Assembly (NCBI RefSeq): GCF_022664455.2
Contig: NZ_JAKRKC020000001.1
Coordinates: 4,655,001 to 4,719,000, forward strand
Direction: 5' to 3'
Source of the DNA: Actinomadura luzonensis
GTDB lineage: Bacteria; Actinomycetota; Actinomycetes; Streptosporangiales; Streptosporangiaceae
Length of the DNA stretch: 64,000 bases
The position numbers and the translations under genes are program-made. Below are positions 1 through 9,012 of the stretch, one piece after another. The notes under the pieces were generated by a model. The model searched no databases. It saw only the letters and a program-made list of their open reading frames with translations, and was not told where the DNA came from. How positions within the stretch are numbered: the first letter of the stretch is position 1; each line of letters begins with the position of its first letter.

Positions 1-2
1 CT

Positions 3-3000
3 GTGACCGCCGTCTCCTCCCCCGGCGGCCTGTCGCCCGCCAAGCAGGCGCTGCTCGCGCAGCGGCTGCGGCGGCGCTCGGCCGCGACCACCGTCCCGCC
101 GCGCCCGCCGGGCACGCCGCCGCCGCTGTCGCACGCGCAGGAGCGGCTGTGGTTCCTGGAGCAGTACGCGCCCGGCACCGCCGCCTACACCGTCTCCTGC
201 ACCGCCCGCGTCAAGGGCGAGCTGGACGCCGAGGCGCTGCGGCGGGCCGTGCGCGAGGTGAGCGCCCGCCACGAGAGCCTGCGCAGCCGGTTCGCCACGG
301 CCGAGGACGGCACCCCGCGCCTCGTCCTCGACGCCGAGCCCGCCGCCGCGTTCCGCACCGCCGACGCCGGGACGCCGGAGGAGGCGCGGGCGCTGGTGTC
401 GGCGGAGCTGGCCCGGCCGTTCGACCTGGAGACGGGGCCGCTGCTGCGGGTGCTGCTGGTCCGGCTCGGCCCGGCCGACCACGTGCTCATGCTGGCCGCG
501 CACCACGCCGTCGCCGACGGCTGGAGCTGGGACGTGGTGCTGGAGGAGCTGTTCGCGCTGCTCGCCGGCCGCCCCCTGGAGCCGCTGCCGGTCCAGTACG
601 GCGACTACGCCCGCTGGCAGCGCGAGCGCACCGGCACCGCGGCCTGGCGGGCCGACGTGGACCACTGGCGCGCGCGGCTCGCCGGCGTGCCGCCGCTGGA
701 GCTGCCGACGGACCTGCCGCGCCCGGCCGAGCAGGCGTTCACCGGGGCCGCGCACGGGTTCCGGCTGGACCCCGGGCTGGCCGGCGCGGTGCGGGCCCTC
801 GCCGAGTCGCACGGGGCGACGCCGTACATGGTGCTGCTGGCCGCCTTCCAGGCGCTGCTCGGGCGGTGGTCGGGGCAGGAGGCGTTCGCGGTGGGCACCC
901 CGGTCAGCGGGCGGGGGCTGCCGGAGCTGGACCGGCTGGTCGGCATGTTCGTCAACACCCTGGCGCTGCCGGCCGACCTGTCGGGGAACCCGACGTTCGC
1001 CGCGCTGCTGGCGCGGGTGCGGGACACGGCGCTGGACGCCTTCGCCCACCAGGAGCTGCCGTTCGACCAGCTCGTCGGCGAGCTGGACGTCGAGCGGGAC
1101 GTCAGCCGCCCCGCCGTGTTCCAGGTGATGTTCGCGCTGCAGAACTACACCGCCCGGCCGGTGGACGCCGGGCCGCTGGAGCTGTCCTGGTTCCACGCCG
1201 ACACCGTCACCAGCCGCTTCGACCTCAGCCTGTACCTGCACGAGGCCGCCGGGGGCGGGCTCGACGGGACGCTCGTGCACAACACCGCGCTGTTCACCCC
1301 GGCGACGGCCGCGCGGCTGGCGGCGTCGCTGGAACGTGCTGCGCGCCGCCGTCGCCGCGCCCGGCACGCCGATCGCCGACCTGGAGATCCTCCCGGCGGG
1401 CGAGCGGGCCGCGCTGGCGGCGCTGGAGAGCGCCCCGCCGCCCGCCCCGCCGGAGGCGGAGCTGCTGCACGAGCTGGTGTTCGCGCAGGCCGCGCGGACC
1501 CCGGACGCGCCCGCCGTGACCTTCGGCGGCGACCTGCTGACCTACCGGGAGCTGGCCGGACGCGCCCGCCGGCTGGCCGCGCACCTGCGCGGGCGCGGGG
1601 TGCGGCCGGGCGACCGGGTCGCGGTGTGCCTGGAGCAGTCGGCGTCGCTGGCGGTGGCGCTGCTCGGCGTGCTGGCGGCCGGGGCGGCGTACGTGCCGCT
1701 GGACCCGGAGCAGCCGCCGGCGCGGCTGGCGTACCTGGTCGGCGACGCCGGGGTGCGCACGGTGATCACCTCGGCCGGGGCGCGGGCGGCGCTGCCGGAC
1801 GGCCTGACGGAGATCGACCCGGACCGGGTGCCGGACGCGGGCGCGCCGGTCGAGGCCGGGGTGCGGCCGGCGGACCTGGCGTACGTCATCTACACCTCGG
1901 GCACCACCGGGCGGCCGAAGGGGGTGGCGGTCCAGCACCGGGAGGTGGTGACGTACCTGGCGGGCGTGCGCGAGCGGTTCGCCGTCGCGCCCGGGGCGGC
2001 GTTCGCGCTGCTGCAGTCCCTGGCCTTCGACTTCGGGGTGACGGTCTTCTACCTGGCGCTCATGACCGGCGGGCGGCTCGACCTGCTGCCGTCGCGGACG
2101 TCGGCGCGCGAGCTGGCCGAGCGCTTCCGCACCAGCCCCGCCGACTACCTGAAGATCACCCCGTCGCACCTGGCCGCGCTGCTGGCCGAGGCCGGGCCCG
2201 CCGAGCTGCTGCCGCGCCGGCTGCTGATCCTCGGCGGCGAGGCGTCGGGGTGGGCGTGGGCGCGCGAGCTGGCCGCGCTCGGCCGCTGCGCGGTGGTCAA
2301 CCACTACGGGCCGACCGAGGCGACGGTCGGCATCAGCACGTTCGCCGTGCACCCCGGCGAGCCGGCGCGGGAGACGACGCTGCCGATCGGCCGGCCGCTG
2401 CCCGGCGCCCGGGTGCGGGTGCTGGACGAGCGGCTGCGGCCGGTGCCCGTCGGCGTCGCCGGGGAGATCTGCCTCGGCGGGGACCGGCTGGCCCGCGGCT
2501 ACCTGGGCAGGCCCGCGCTGACCGCCGAGCGGTTCGTGCCGGACCCGGACGGTGGGCCGGGGGCGCGCCTGTACCGGACCGGCGACCTCGGGCGGTGGCT
2601 GCCGGACGGCACCCTGCAGTTCCTCGGCCGCCGCGACCTCCAGGTGAAGATCCGCGGGTACCGGGTCGAGCTGGGCGAGGTGGAGTCGGTGCTGGCCGAG
2701 CTGCCCGGGGTCGCGCAGGCCGTGGCCGAGCTGCGCGGGGAGCGCCTGGTCGGCTACCTGCTGCCGGTGGAGGGCGGGACGCGGGCGCCGGCCGGCGAGC
2801 TGCGGGCCTGGCTGCGCGAGCGGCTGCCCGACTACATGGTCCCGTCCCGCTACGTGTGGCTGGAGGACCTGCCGCTGAAGTCGCACGGCAAGGTCGACCG
2901 CGCCGCGCTGCCCGACCCCGAGGACGAGCGGCCGGACGGCGGCGCGGCCTTCACCCCGCCGGACGGGCCGGTGGAGGAGGCCGTCGCGGCGGTCTGGGCC

Positions 3001-5577
3001 GACGTGCTCGGCATCGCCCGGGTGGGCGCGCTCGACGACTTCTTCGAGCTGGGCGGGCACTCGCTGCTGGCCATGCGGGTGCTGGCGCGCCTGCGCAGGA
3101 TCGCGCCGGAGCGCCGCGTCACGCTCATGGACCTGTTCAAGCACACCACCGTACGGGAGACCGCGGCGCTGCTCACCGGCCCTCCGCCGGCCGCGGACGC
3201 CGGGCGCGGCGGGCTGCTGCAGCGGCTCACGCCCGAGCGTCCCGCCGTCACGGCCACGCTGGTGTGCGCGCCGTACGGGGGCGGCAGCGCGGTGATCTAC
3301 AAGCCGCTGGCCGACGCGCTGCCCGGCGACTGGGCGCTGTACTCGATCGCCGTGCCCGGGCACGAGCTCGGCGAGGAGGCGATGCCGCCGGAGGAGGTGG
3401 CGCGGCGCTGCGCCGAGGAGATCAGGGACGGCGTCGCCGGGCCGGTCGTGCTGTACGGGCACTGCGGGCTCGGCGCGATGATCATGGCCGAGACCGCGCG
3501 GCTGCTGCACGCCGCCGGCCGCGAGGCGGAGGCGGTCTACCTGGGCGGGGTGTTCCCGTTCGCGCGGCCGGGCGGCCGGCTGGCCCGGCTGCGGGACCGG
3601 CTGGACGACCTGCGCGGCGACCAGGGGCGGGTCAACGCGCTGACGGCGGCCGGGCTCGACGTCTCCGAGCTCGGGCCCGAGGAGCTGAAGCTGATCGTCC
3701 GCAACCGGCGGGAGGGGACGCGGGCGGCGGAGCGGTACTTCACCCGGCTGTTCGAGCAGGACGCCGGGCGGATCGGCGCGCCGGTCGTGGCGGTGGCCGG
3801 CGAGCGGGACCCGATCATGGAGTTCTACCAGGAGCGGTACCGGGAGTGGCATGTGCTGTCACCGGTGACCGCGTGCGCGGTGCTGGACGAAGCCGCACAC
3901 TTCTTCCTGAAGTATCGGGCGGATGAGCTGGCGGAGATCGTCACCCGGACGCACGTCGCCCTCGCCACCGGCGAGACGGCGGCGCTGGAGCGCGTCACCG
4001 GCACGGAGACGTGGTGGCTCCAGGGCGTCTCCCGCGACACCCCCGCCGAGCCCGCGCCGATCGCAGAACGTGCCCCCGCCGAGGAGCGTGCGCCCGGCGG
4101 GGGCGCCGGGGACGGCCCGGCGGCCGAGGCGAGGGCGGCCGCCGGGACCGGACCAGGCCCCGCGCGAGGGGCCGCACCAGGGGCCGCGCCCGGGGGTGGG
4201 CCCGGGGGTGGGCCACGGCCGAGCATGCGGCGCTTCTTCGGGGTCGCGGCCGGGCAGGCGGTGTCGATCGTCGGCTCGGCGCTGACCGAGTTCGCCGTCC
4301 CCCTGTGGATCTACCTGACGACGGACTCGCTCGTCGACTTCGCCCTGTTCTCGGTGCTGGCCCTGGTCCCGGGCATGCTCGTCGCGCCGCTCGCCGGCAC
4401 GATCGTGGACCGCAGCGACCGCCGCCGCGTGATGCTGCTCGGCGACGCGGGCGCCTTCACCTCGCAACTGCTGCTCGGCCTCCTGCTGTGGACCGGGAAC
4501 CTCCAGGTCTGGCACATCTATCCGCTGCTGGTCTGCCTGTCGGTGGCGCTGGCGTTCCAGCGGGTCGCCTACCAGTCCGCCGTCCCGCAGCTCGTGCCCA
4601 AACGCTTCCTCGGCCACGCCAACGGCGTCGTCGGCATGATCAACGGCGTCGCGCAGCTCGTCGTGCCGCTGGCCGCCGCAGGGCTGATGGCGCTGATCGG
4701 CCTGGAGGGCATCCTGGCCCTCGACGTCGTCAGCTACGCGATCGCGATCGTCACCCTGCTGCTGATCCGCTTCCCGGCCGCGATGGCGCTGCGCCGCCGC
4801 GAGTCGGTGGCCGCCGAGCTGGCCGGCGGGTTCCGCTACTCGTGGGGCAACAAGGGCTTCCGGCGGATGGTGACGTTCTTCGCGGTGGTCAACCTGTTCA
4901 TGGCGGCGCTGTTCCTGATGATCTCACCGCTGGTGCTGGCGTCCGGGACGATCGCGGACGTGGGGCGGGTGTCGTTCGCCGGCGGGCTCGGGGTGTTCCT
5001 CGGCGGCCTGGTCATGGCGGTGTGGGGCGGGCCGCGGGTGCGGCGGTTCCGGGGGCAGCTCATGTTCACCTTGTCGCTGGCGGTGTCGGCCGTGGTGATC
5101 GGGTCGCGGCCGGACCTCGTGGTGATCACAGCGGGGGTGTTCGGGCTGTTCCTGTCGCTGACGCTGCTCAACGGGGTCTACACGACGATCGTGCAGGTCA
5201 AGATCCCGCAGCGCTACCACGGGCGGGTGTTCGCGCTCAACCAGCTCGTGGCCTTCTCGACGCTGCCGGTCGGGTACGCGGTGGTCGCGCCGCTGGGCAC
5301 ATCCCTGCTCGAACCGCTGCTCGCCGACGGCGGCGCGCTCGCGGACACGGTCGGCCGGGTCGTCGGCACCGGCGAGGGCCGCGGCATCGGCCTGCTGTAC
5401 GTGCTGCTCGGCACGGCCATCGCGCTCTGCGTGCTGGTGGCGCGGCGGCGGCGGACGCTGTGGGACTTCGACGCGCTCGTGCCGGACGCGCTGCCCGACG
5501 ACCTCATCGGGTTCCAGGCCCTGCGCGAACGCGGGGCCCCGATCAAGGAGAACACATGGACGACTACCAGGTCGTGA
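3..5577 (+). CDS. NRPS module C-A-PCP-TE fused to an MFS exporter, frameshifted after the C domain
   Basis: One NRPS elongation/termination module plus a transporter. The condensation domain is read in the frame starting at 3; its HHxxxDG motif is HHAVADG at residues 167-173. Near 1326-1336 the coding frame moves by +1 (one inserted or two lost bases), and the rest is read in the frame containing 1336. Adenylation covers about 1440-2920 (YTSGTTGRPKG, YGPTEA, YRTGDLGRW, GKVDR). The carrier motif LGGHSLL has its Ser at 3061. A thioesterase covers about 3240-3980, then a Pro/Ala/Gly linker (about 4000-4220) and a multi-helix MFS domain to the stop. My hand-read specificity residues (D,F,T,K,I,G,H,V,G,K) most resemble Asp-activating domains; this is tentative. 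The GTG at 3 forms a GTGA that would overlap the stop of an upstream gene, so this is probably the last synthetase of an operon. The thioesterase nucleophile is Cys (GHCGLG). Domain calls are firm. Whether the frameshift is real is unknown. Confidence 0.85.
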
Positions 5578-5726
5578 TCAACGACGAGGAGCAGTACTCG
5601 GTGTGGCCCGCGGACCGGGAGCTCCCGGGCGGGTGGCGGGCGGCCGGGTTCCAGGGCGCCAAGGACGCCTGCCTGGCGCACATCGAGGAGGTCTGGACCG
5701 ACATGCGCCCTCTCAGCGCCCGCTGA
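5556..5726 (+). CDS. MbtH-like NRPS accessory protein
   Basis: Small protein of 56 residues that binds adenylation domains of NRPSs and supports their folding and activity. The family signature is clear: NDEEQYSVWP near the N-terminus, GGWRAAG in the middle and the closing AHIEEVWTDMRPLS. It is slightly shorter than most MbtH proteins (60-70 residues). The start is the ATG at 5556, preceded by an aaggag site at 5545-5550. The gene overlaps the last 22 bases of the NRPS-MFS gene in another frame, so the two are almost certainly co-translated and the partner is that adenylation domain. Confidence 0.93.
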   Translation: MDDYQVVINDEEQYSVWPADRELPGGWRAAGFQGAKDACLAHIEEVWTDMRPLSAR

Positions 5727-5805
5727 CGCCCCTCCCGGGCCATCCACGGCGAGCGGATTACGGCTATCGTGTGGATCGCTCAAGGACGTCCGGGAAAGGA
5801 GCGGG

Positions 5806-8595
5806 ATGCCGGAAATCCGCCCGCTCCGGCCGAGTGATCCCGAACGGGTGGCACGCTGGCGGCTCGTCGGCGTGCTCGGCTCCGGCGGCCAGGGAACGGT
5901 CTACAAGGCGGTCGGCGACGACGGGCGCGAGGTCGCCGTCAAGCTGCTGCACAGCCACCTGAGCGGCGACGACGCCATCACCCGCGGGTTCCTGCGCGAG
6001 GTGGAGGCGGCGCGGCGGGTGGCGGCCTTCTGCACGGCGGCCGTGCTCGACGTCGGAACCGCCGGCGAGCAGCCGTACATCGTCAGCGAGTACGTCGCGG
6101 GCGACACGCTGCAGCACGTCGTCCGGACGGCCGGACCGCGCGCGGGCGGGGCGCTGGACCGGCTGGCGATCTCCACGCTCACCGCCCTGGCCGCCATCCA
6201 CGAGGCCGGGATCGTGCACCGGGACTTCAAGCCCGGCAACGTGCTCATGGGCCCCGAAGGGCCGATCGTCATCGACTTCGGCATCGCCAAGGCGCTGGAC
6301 GCCACGACCATGGCGTCCGGGGTGGTGGGGACGCCCGCGTACATGTCGCCCGAGCAGTTCGAGGGGCTGCGGGTCGCGCCCGCGTCGGACGTGTTCAGCT
6401 GGGCCGGGACCATGGTGTTCGCCGCCACGGGACGGCCGCCGTTCGCCGGGGAGACCGTCCCGGCCATCCTGAACGCCGTGCTCAGCGGGTCCCCTGACCT
6501 GAGCGGGGTGCCGGAACGGCTGGCCGGGGTCCTGCGGGAGTGCTTCGCCAAGGACCCGGCGGCGCGGCCCCTGCCCACGGCCCTGATGAAACGCCTCATG
6601 GCCGGCCCCTCCCCTTCGTCCGGCTCCCCCTCGGGCGCGTCGCCCATGGGTGGCTTCCCCTCGGGCGCGTCCCCTTCGGGCGCGTCCCCTTCAGGCGCGT
6701 CGCCGATGGGCGGATTCCCAGCCGGCGGACCGCTTCCGGACTGGTCGCCTTCGGGCGGATCCCCCTCGGGCGCGTCGCCTTCGGGTGCCTCACACTCGGG
6801 AGCGTCACCTTCCAGACCCTCGCCGTCCGGACCCTCGCCGTCCGGACCCTCGCCGTCCGGGGCCTCGCCTTCCGGGCCCTCGTCCGATCCCTCGGCGTCC
6901 GGGGCCTCGGCGTCCGGGGCCTCGGCGTCCGGGGCCTCGCCGTCGGGGGCGGGGGCTTTTGGGGCGTCGCCTTCCACCCCCTTGCCTTTCGGGACGTCCG
7001 GGCAAGCGGCGGGTTCGGGGCCGTCGGCGGCGCGGGCGTCCGGGGGTGGCTCCGATGGCCGGCGTGCGATGGGGAGCGCGGGGCCCGGGCAGGCGCGCTC
7101 GGGGCAGAGCGGTCCTGAGACGCCACGACCGGACGGGGTGCCACCCTCCAGCGGGTCACCGCTACCGTCCGCGTCCAGGGCATCGCACCCGCAAACGCCG
7201 CAGTCCGGGCCGCCGCAGTCCCAGCCTCCCGGTGCGGCGGCACCCCCGGCCGCGGGTCCGCGTCCTGCGGGGTGGGCGGCTCAGGGCGGGCAGTCGCCAC
7301 CGCGTGCCGGCGGCGCGCCGTGGGGCGGGAACGGGGCGACGTACGGGAACCGGCGGCCGGAGGAGACGACGGCGCCGGGCGGCGCGAAGCGGATCAGCCG
7401 CCGGGCCGTGCTCAGCGCCGGAGCGGCGGCCCTGGCGACGGCAGCGGTGTCGGCGTTCGTCGTCCTCAGGCCGGACCCGAGCACCGGCCGCCGGGGCGAG
7501 ACCGGGACGAGGCAGGACGCATCGCCCTCCCCCACCGGCACGGGCAGTACCCCCGGCGAGACGACGACGGCCTCCGCCACACCGGAGCCGACAGCCGCCA
7601 CCACCGCCCCCGCCGAGCCGTTCGGGACGCGGATCGGCGACCCCGTGCCGCTCCCCTCCGGCGTGGGGACCCCGGCGGTGATGGCGGCGAGCGGACCGGC
7701 CGTCGCGTCCGGCACGGGCAACGGTTCCGTCGTCACCTGGGACCTCACCACCGGCGGCGCCACGGTCAGGAAGCTCGGCGACGGCGGCGCCGGGACGGCG
7801 GCCATCGCGTACGGCGTCCGCGCCGGCGCGCCGGTGATCGCCTCGGGCCACGCCGACGGCGCGATGCGGCTGTGGGGGCCGGACGGCGCGGACACGCCCG
7901 CCCGCAAAGCCGGTGACCCGATCGTCGCCGTGACGGTCGCGGGCGGCCGGGTGGTCGCGGTGTCGCAGAAGTACGACAGCCTGCGGGACCTGCGCGGCAC
8001 CGTCCGCCTGTGGGACGTCGTCACCGGCCGGCAGATCGGCCCCACCAGCACCGAGCACTTCCAGGGCATCAACGGCCTGGCCTTCGGCCGCCTGGACGGC
8101 GAGGACGTGCTGGTGACGGGCGACGGCGCGAACCGGGTGCGGGTGCGCCCGCTGTCCACGGGCGTGGTGACGCGCACGTACAAGACGGGCGAGGTCGGCG
8201 GCATCGAGCGGCTGGCGTGCGGCGAGCTGAAGGGCGAGCCGGTGCTCGTCTCGACGCACCTGGACGCCACCTTGCGGGTGTACGACCTGGCGAGCGGCAA
8301 GCGCAGGAAGAAGTGGGCCTTCAGCGACCGCAGCCCGGACGACCGGGGCACCGCCGCGCTGGTGACCGGCGTCCTGGACGGCGCGCCGGTCGCGGTGGTG
8401 GCGCACACGCCGTACGGCGGGGACGCGTTCGTGCGGGTGTGGAGCCTGGCGGACGGGGAGATCGTCGGCGAGTTCGGCGTCGGTGAGGGCGGCGCCGTCC
8501 GCGCGCTGGCGCTGGCCGAGCGGGCCGGCCGGCCGGTCGTGGTGACGGCGGGCACGGACCGGCGGCTGCGTCTCTGGAGCCTCGGCCCCGCCTGA
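5806..8595 (+). CDS. Membrane serine/threonine protein kinase with WD40-like sensor domain
   Basis: Eukaryotic-type kinase of 929 residues. The cytoplasmic kinase domain spans about residues 15-265, with GSGGQG glycine loop, Lys46 in VAVKLL, catalytic HRDFKPGN (Asp140) and DFG at Asp157-Gly159. A Ser/Pro/Gly/Ala-rich linker follows (about 266-500), built in part from five-residue repeats such as SPSGA. One transmembrane helix lies near residues 530-550 after a basic KRISRR stop. The extracytoplasmic C-terminus (about 600-929) shows repeated beta-propeller units ending in VTWDLTTG, MRLWGPD, VRLWDVV, VRVWSLA and LRLWSLG. The ATG at 5806 follows aaagga at 5795-5800. It stands alone. The ligand and substrates cannot be read from sequence. 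Confidence 0.93.
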   Translation: MPEIRPLRPSDPERVARWRLVGVLGSGGQGTVYKAVGDDGREVAVKLLHSHLSGDDAITRGFLREVEAARRVAAFCTAAVLDVGTAGEQPYIVSEYVAGDTLQHVVRTAGPRAGGALDRLAISTLTALAAIHEAGIVHRDFKPGNVLMGPEGPIVIDFGIAKALDATTMASGVVGTPAYMSPEQFEGLRVAPASDVFSWAGTMVFAATGRPPFAGETVPAILNAVLSGSPDLSGVPERLAGVLRECFAKDPAARPLPTALMKRLMAGPSPSSGSPSGASPMGGFPSGASPSGASPSGASPMGGFPAGGPLPDWSPSGGSPSGASPSGASHSGASPSRPSPSGPSPSGPSPSGASPSGPSSDPSASGASASGASASGASPSGAGAFGASPSTPLPFGTSGQAAGSGPSAARASGGGSDGRRAMGSAGPGQARSGQSGPETPRPDGVPPSSGSPLPSASRASHPQTPQSGPPQSQPPGAAAPPAAGPRPAGWAAQGGQSPPRAGGAPWGGNGATYGNRRPEETTAPGGAKRISRRAVLSAGAAALATAAVSAFVVLRPDPSTGRRGETGTRQDASPSPTGTGSTPGETTTASATPEPTAATTAPAEPFGTRIGDPVPLPSGVGTPAVMAASGPAVASGTGNGSVVTWDLTTGGATVRKLGDGGAGTAAIAYGVRAGAPVIASGHADGAMRLWGPDGADTPARKAGDPIVAVTVAGGRVVAVSQKYDSLRDLRGTVRLWDVVTGRQIGPTSTEHFQGINGLAFGRLDGEDVLVTGDGANRVRVRPLSTGVVTRTYKTGEVGGIERLACGELKGEPVLVSTHLDATLRVYDLASGKRRKKWAFSDRSPDDRGTAALVTGVLDGAPVAVVAHTPYGGDAFVRVWSLADGEIVGEFGVGEGGAVRALALAERAGRPVVVTAGTDRRLRLWSLGPA
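6604..6955 (+). repeat. In-frame 15-bp repeats encoding SPSGA/SPSGP units in the kinase linker
   Basis: Tandem, imperfect 15-bp units (for example tcgggcgcgtcccct and tccggaccctcgccg) encode a Ser-Pro-Ser-Gly-Ala/Pro chain between the kinase domain and the membrane helix. The reading frame is kept throughout. Such arrays change copy number easily by slippage, so linker length may differ between strains. The chain would be flexible, Ser-rich and a plausible site of autophosphorylation (inference). Confidence 0.85.
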
Positions 8596-8685
8596 CCCCG
8601 CCCCGCCCCTGACACCGCCTCGCTCCTCGGCGTCGGGTTCGGAACCGGGTCAGAGGCAGGCCGCCCGGCAGCGGGCCGACGGCGG

Positions 8686-8740
8686 GCGGTAGCGGGTGGG
8701 CGGGGGGGCGGTAGCGGGTGGGCGGGGGGGCGGTAGCGGG
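8686..8740. repeat. G-rich 22-bp tandem repeat, about 2.5 copies
   Basis: The unit gcggtagcgggtgggcgggggg starts at 8686, 8708 and 8730, an exact 22-bp period; the third copy is cut after gcggtagcggg. It lies in the non-coding gap between the end of the kinase gene and the stop codon of the small minus-strand gene. Runs of four to seven G make a quadruplex possible. No open frame of interest is present in 8596-8740. Confidence 0.85.
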
Positions 8741-8914
8741 TCAGTGGTGGGTGGTTCGGCGAGCGGTGGGGGTGCGGCGGGCGGGGGCGGGGGTGGGGGG
8801 CTGGGCGCGGCGACGGCGGCGGCGGCCGAGGAGCCAGCCGGCCGCGAGGAAGGCGAGCCCGAGCGGGGTGGCCGCCAGGCGGCGCGCGACGAGGACCTTG
8901 AGGAGACGCTTCAT
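8741..8914 (-). CDS. Small single-pass membrane peptide, DUF6203-like
   Basis: A 57-residue protein with a hydrophobic helix (about residues 10-30, TPLGLAFLAAGWLLG) followed by an Arg cluster (RRRRRR) and a Pro/Thr/Arg tail. The layout (short basic N-terminus MKRLLK, one helix, GRRRRR stop) resembles the DUF6203 family of Streptosporangiales; this match is from memory and no function is known for it. The start at 8914 is supported by a strong ggggagg site six bases upstream on the minus strand. It points away from the oxidoreductase gene that starts at 9013. Confidence 0.7.
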   Translation of the reverse strand: MKRLLKVLVARRLAATPLGLAFLAAGWLLGRRRRRRAQPPTPAPARRTPTARRTTHH

Positions 8915-9012
8915 GACGCCCTCCCCTGCCCCGTACGGGCGCGGTGTCACCGGGCTTGCGATCCGCGCGTGGGATGTGATGTGTTACTGCCCCTGTGCAG
9001 AGGAGGCAGGAC

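Noticed and set aside
1338..3926. Continuation of the condensation-domain frame as a 1307-residue protein
   Set aside because: After position about 1337 this frame gives Arg/Ala/Gly-rich sequence without motifs, while the other frame carries the A, PCP and TE domains.
6596..7300. Minus-strand frames with Arg/Pro or Glu/Ala/Pro repeats opposite the kinase linker
   Set aside because: They are mirror products of the 15-bp repeats in the kinase gene, without ribosome sites or domains.
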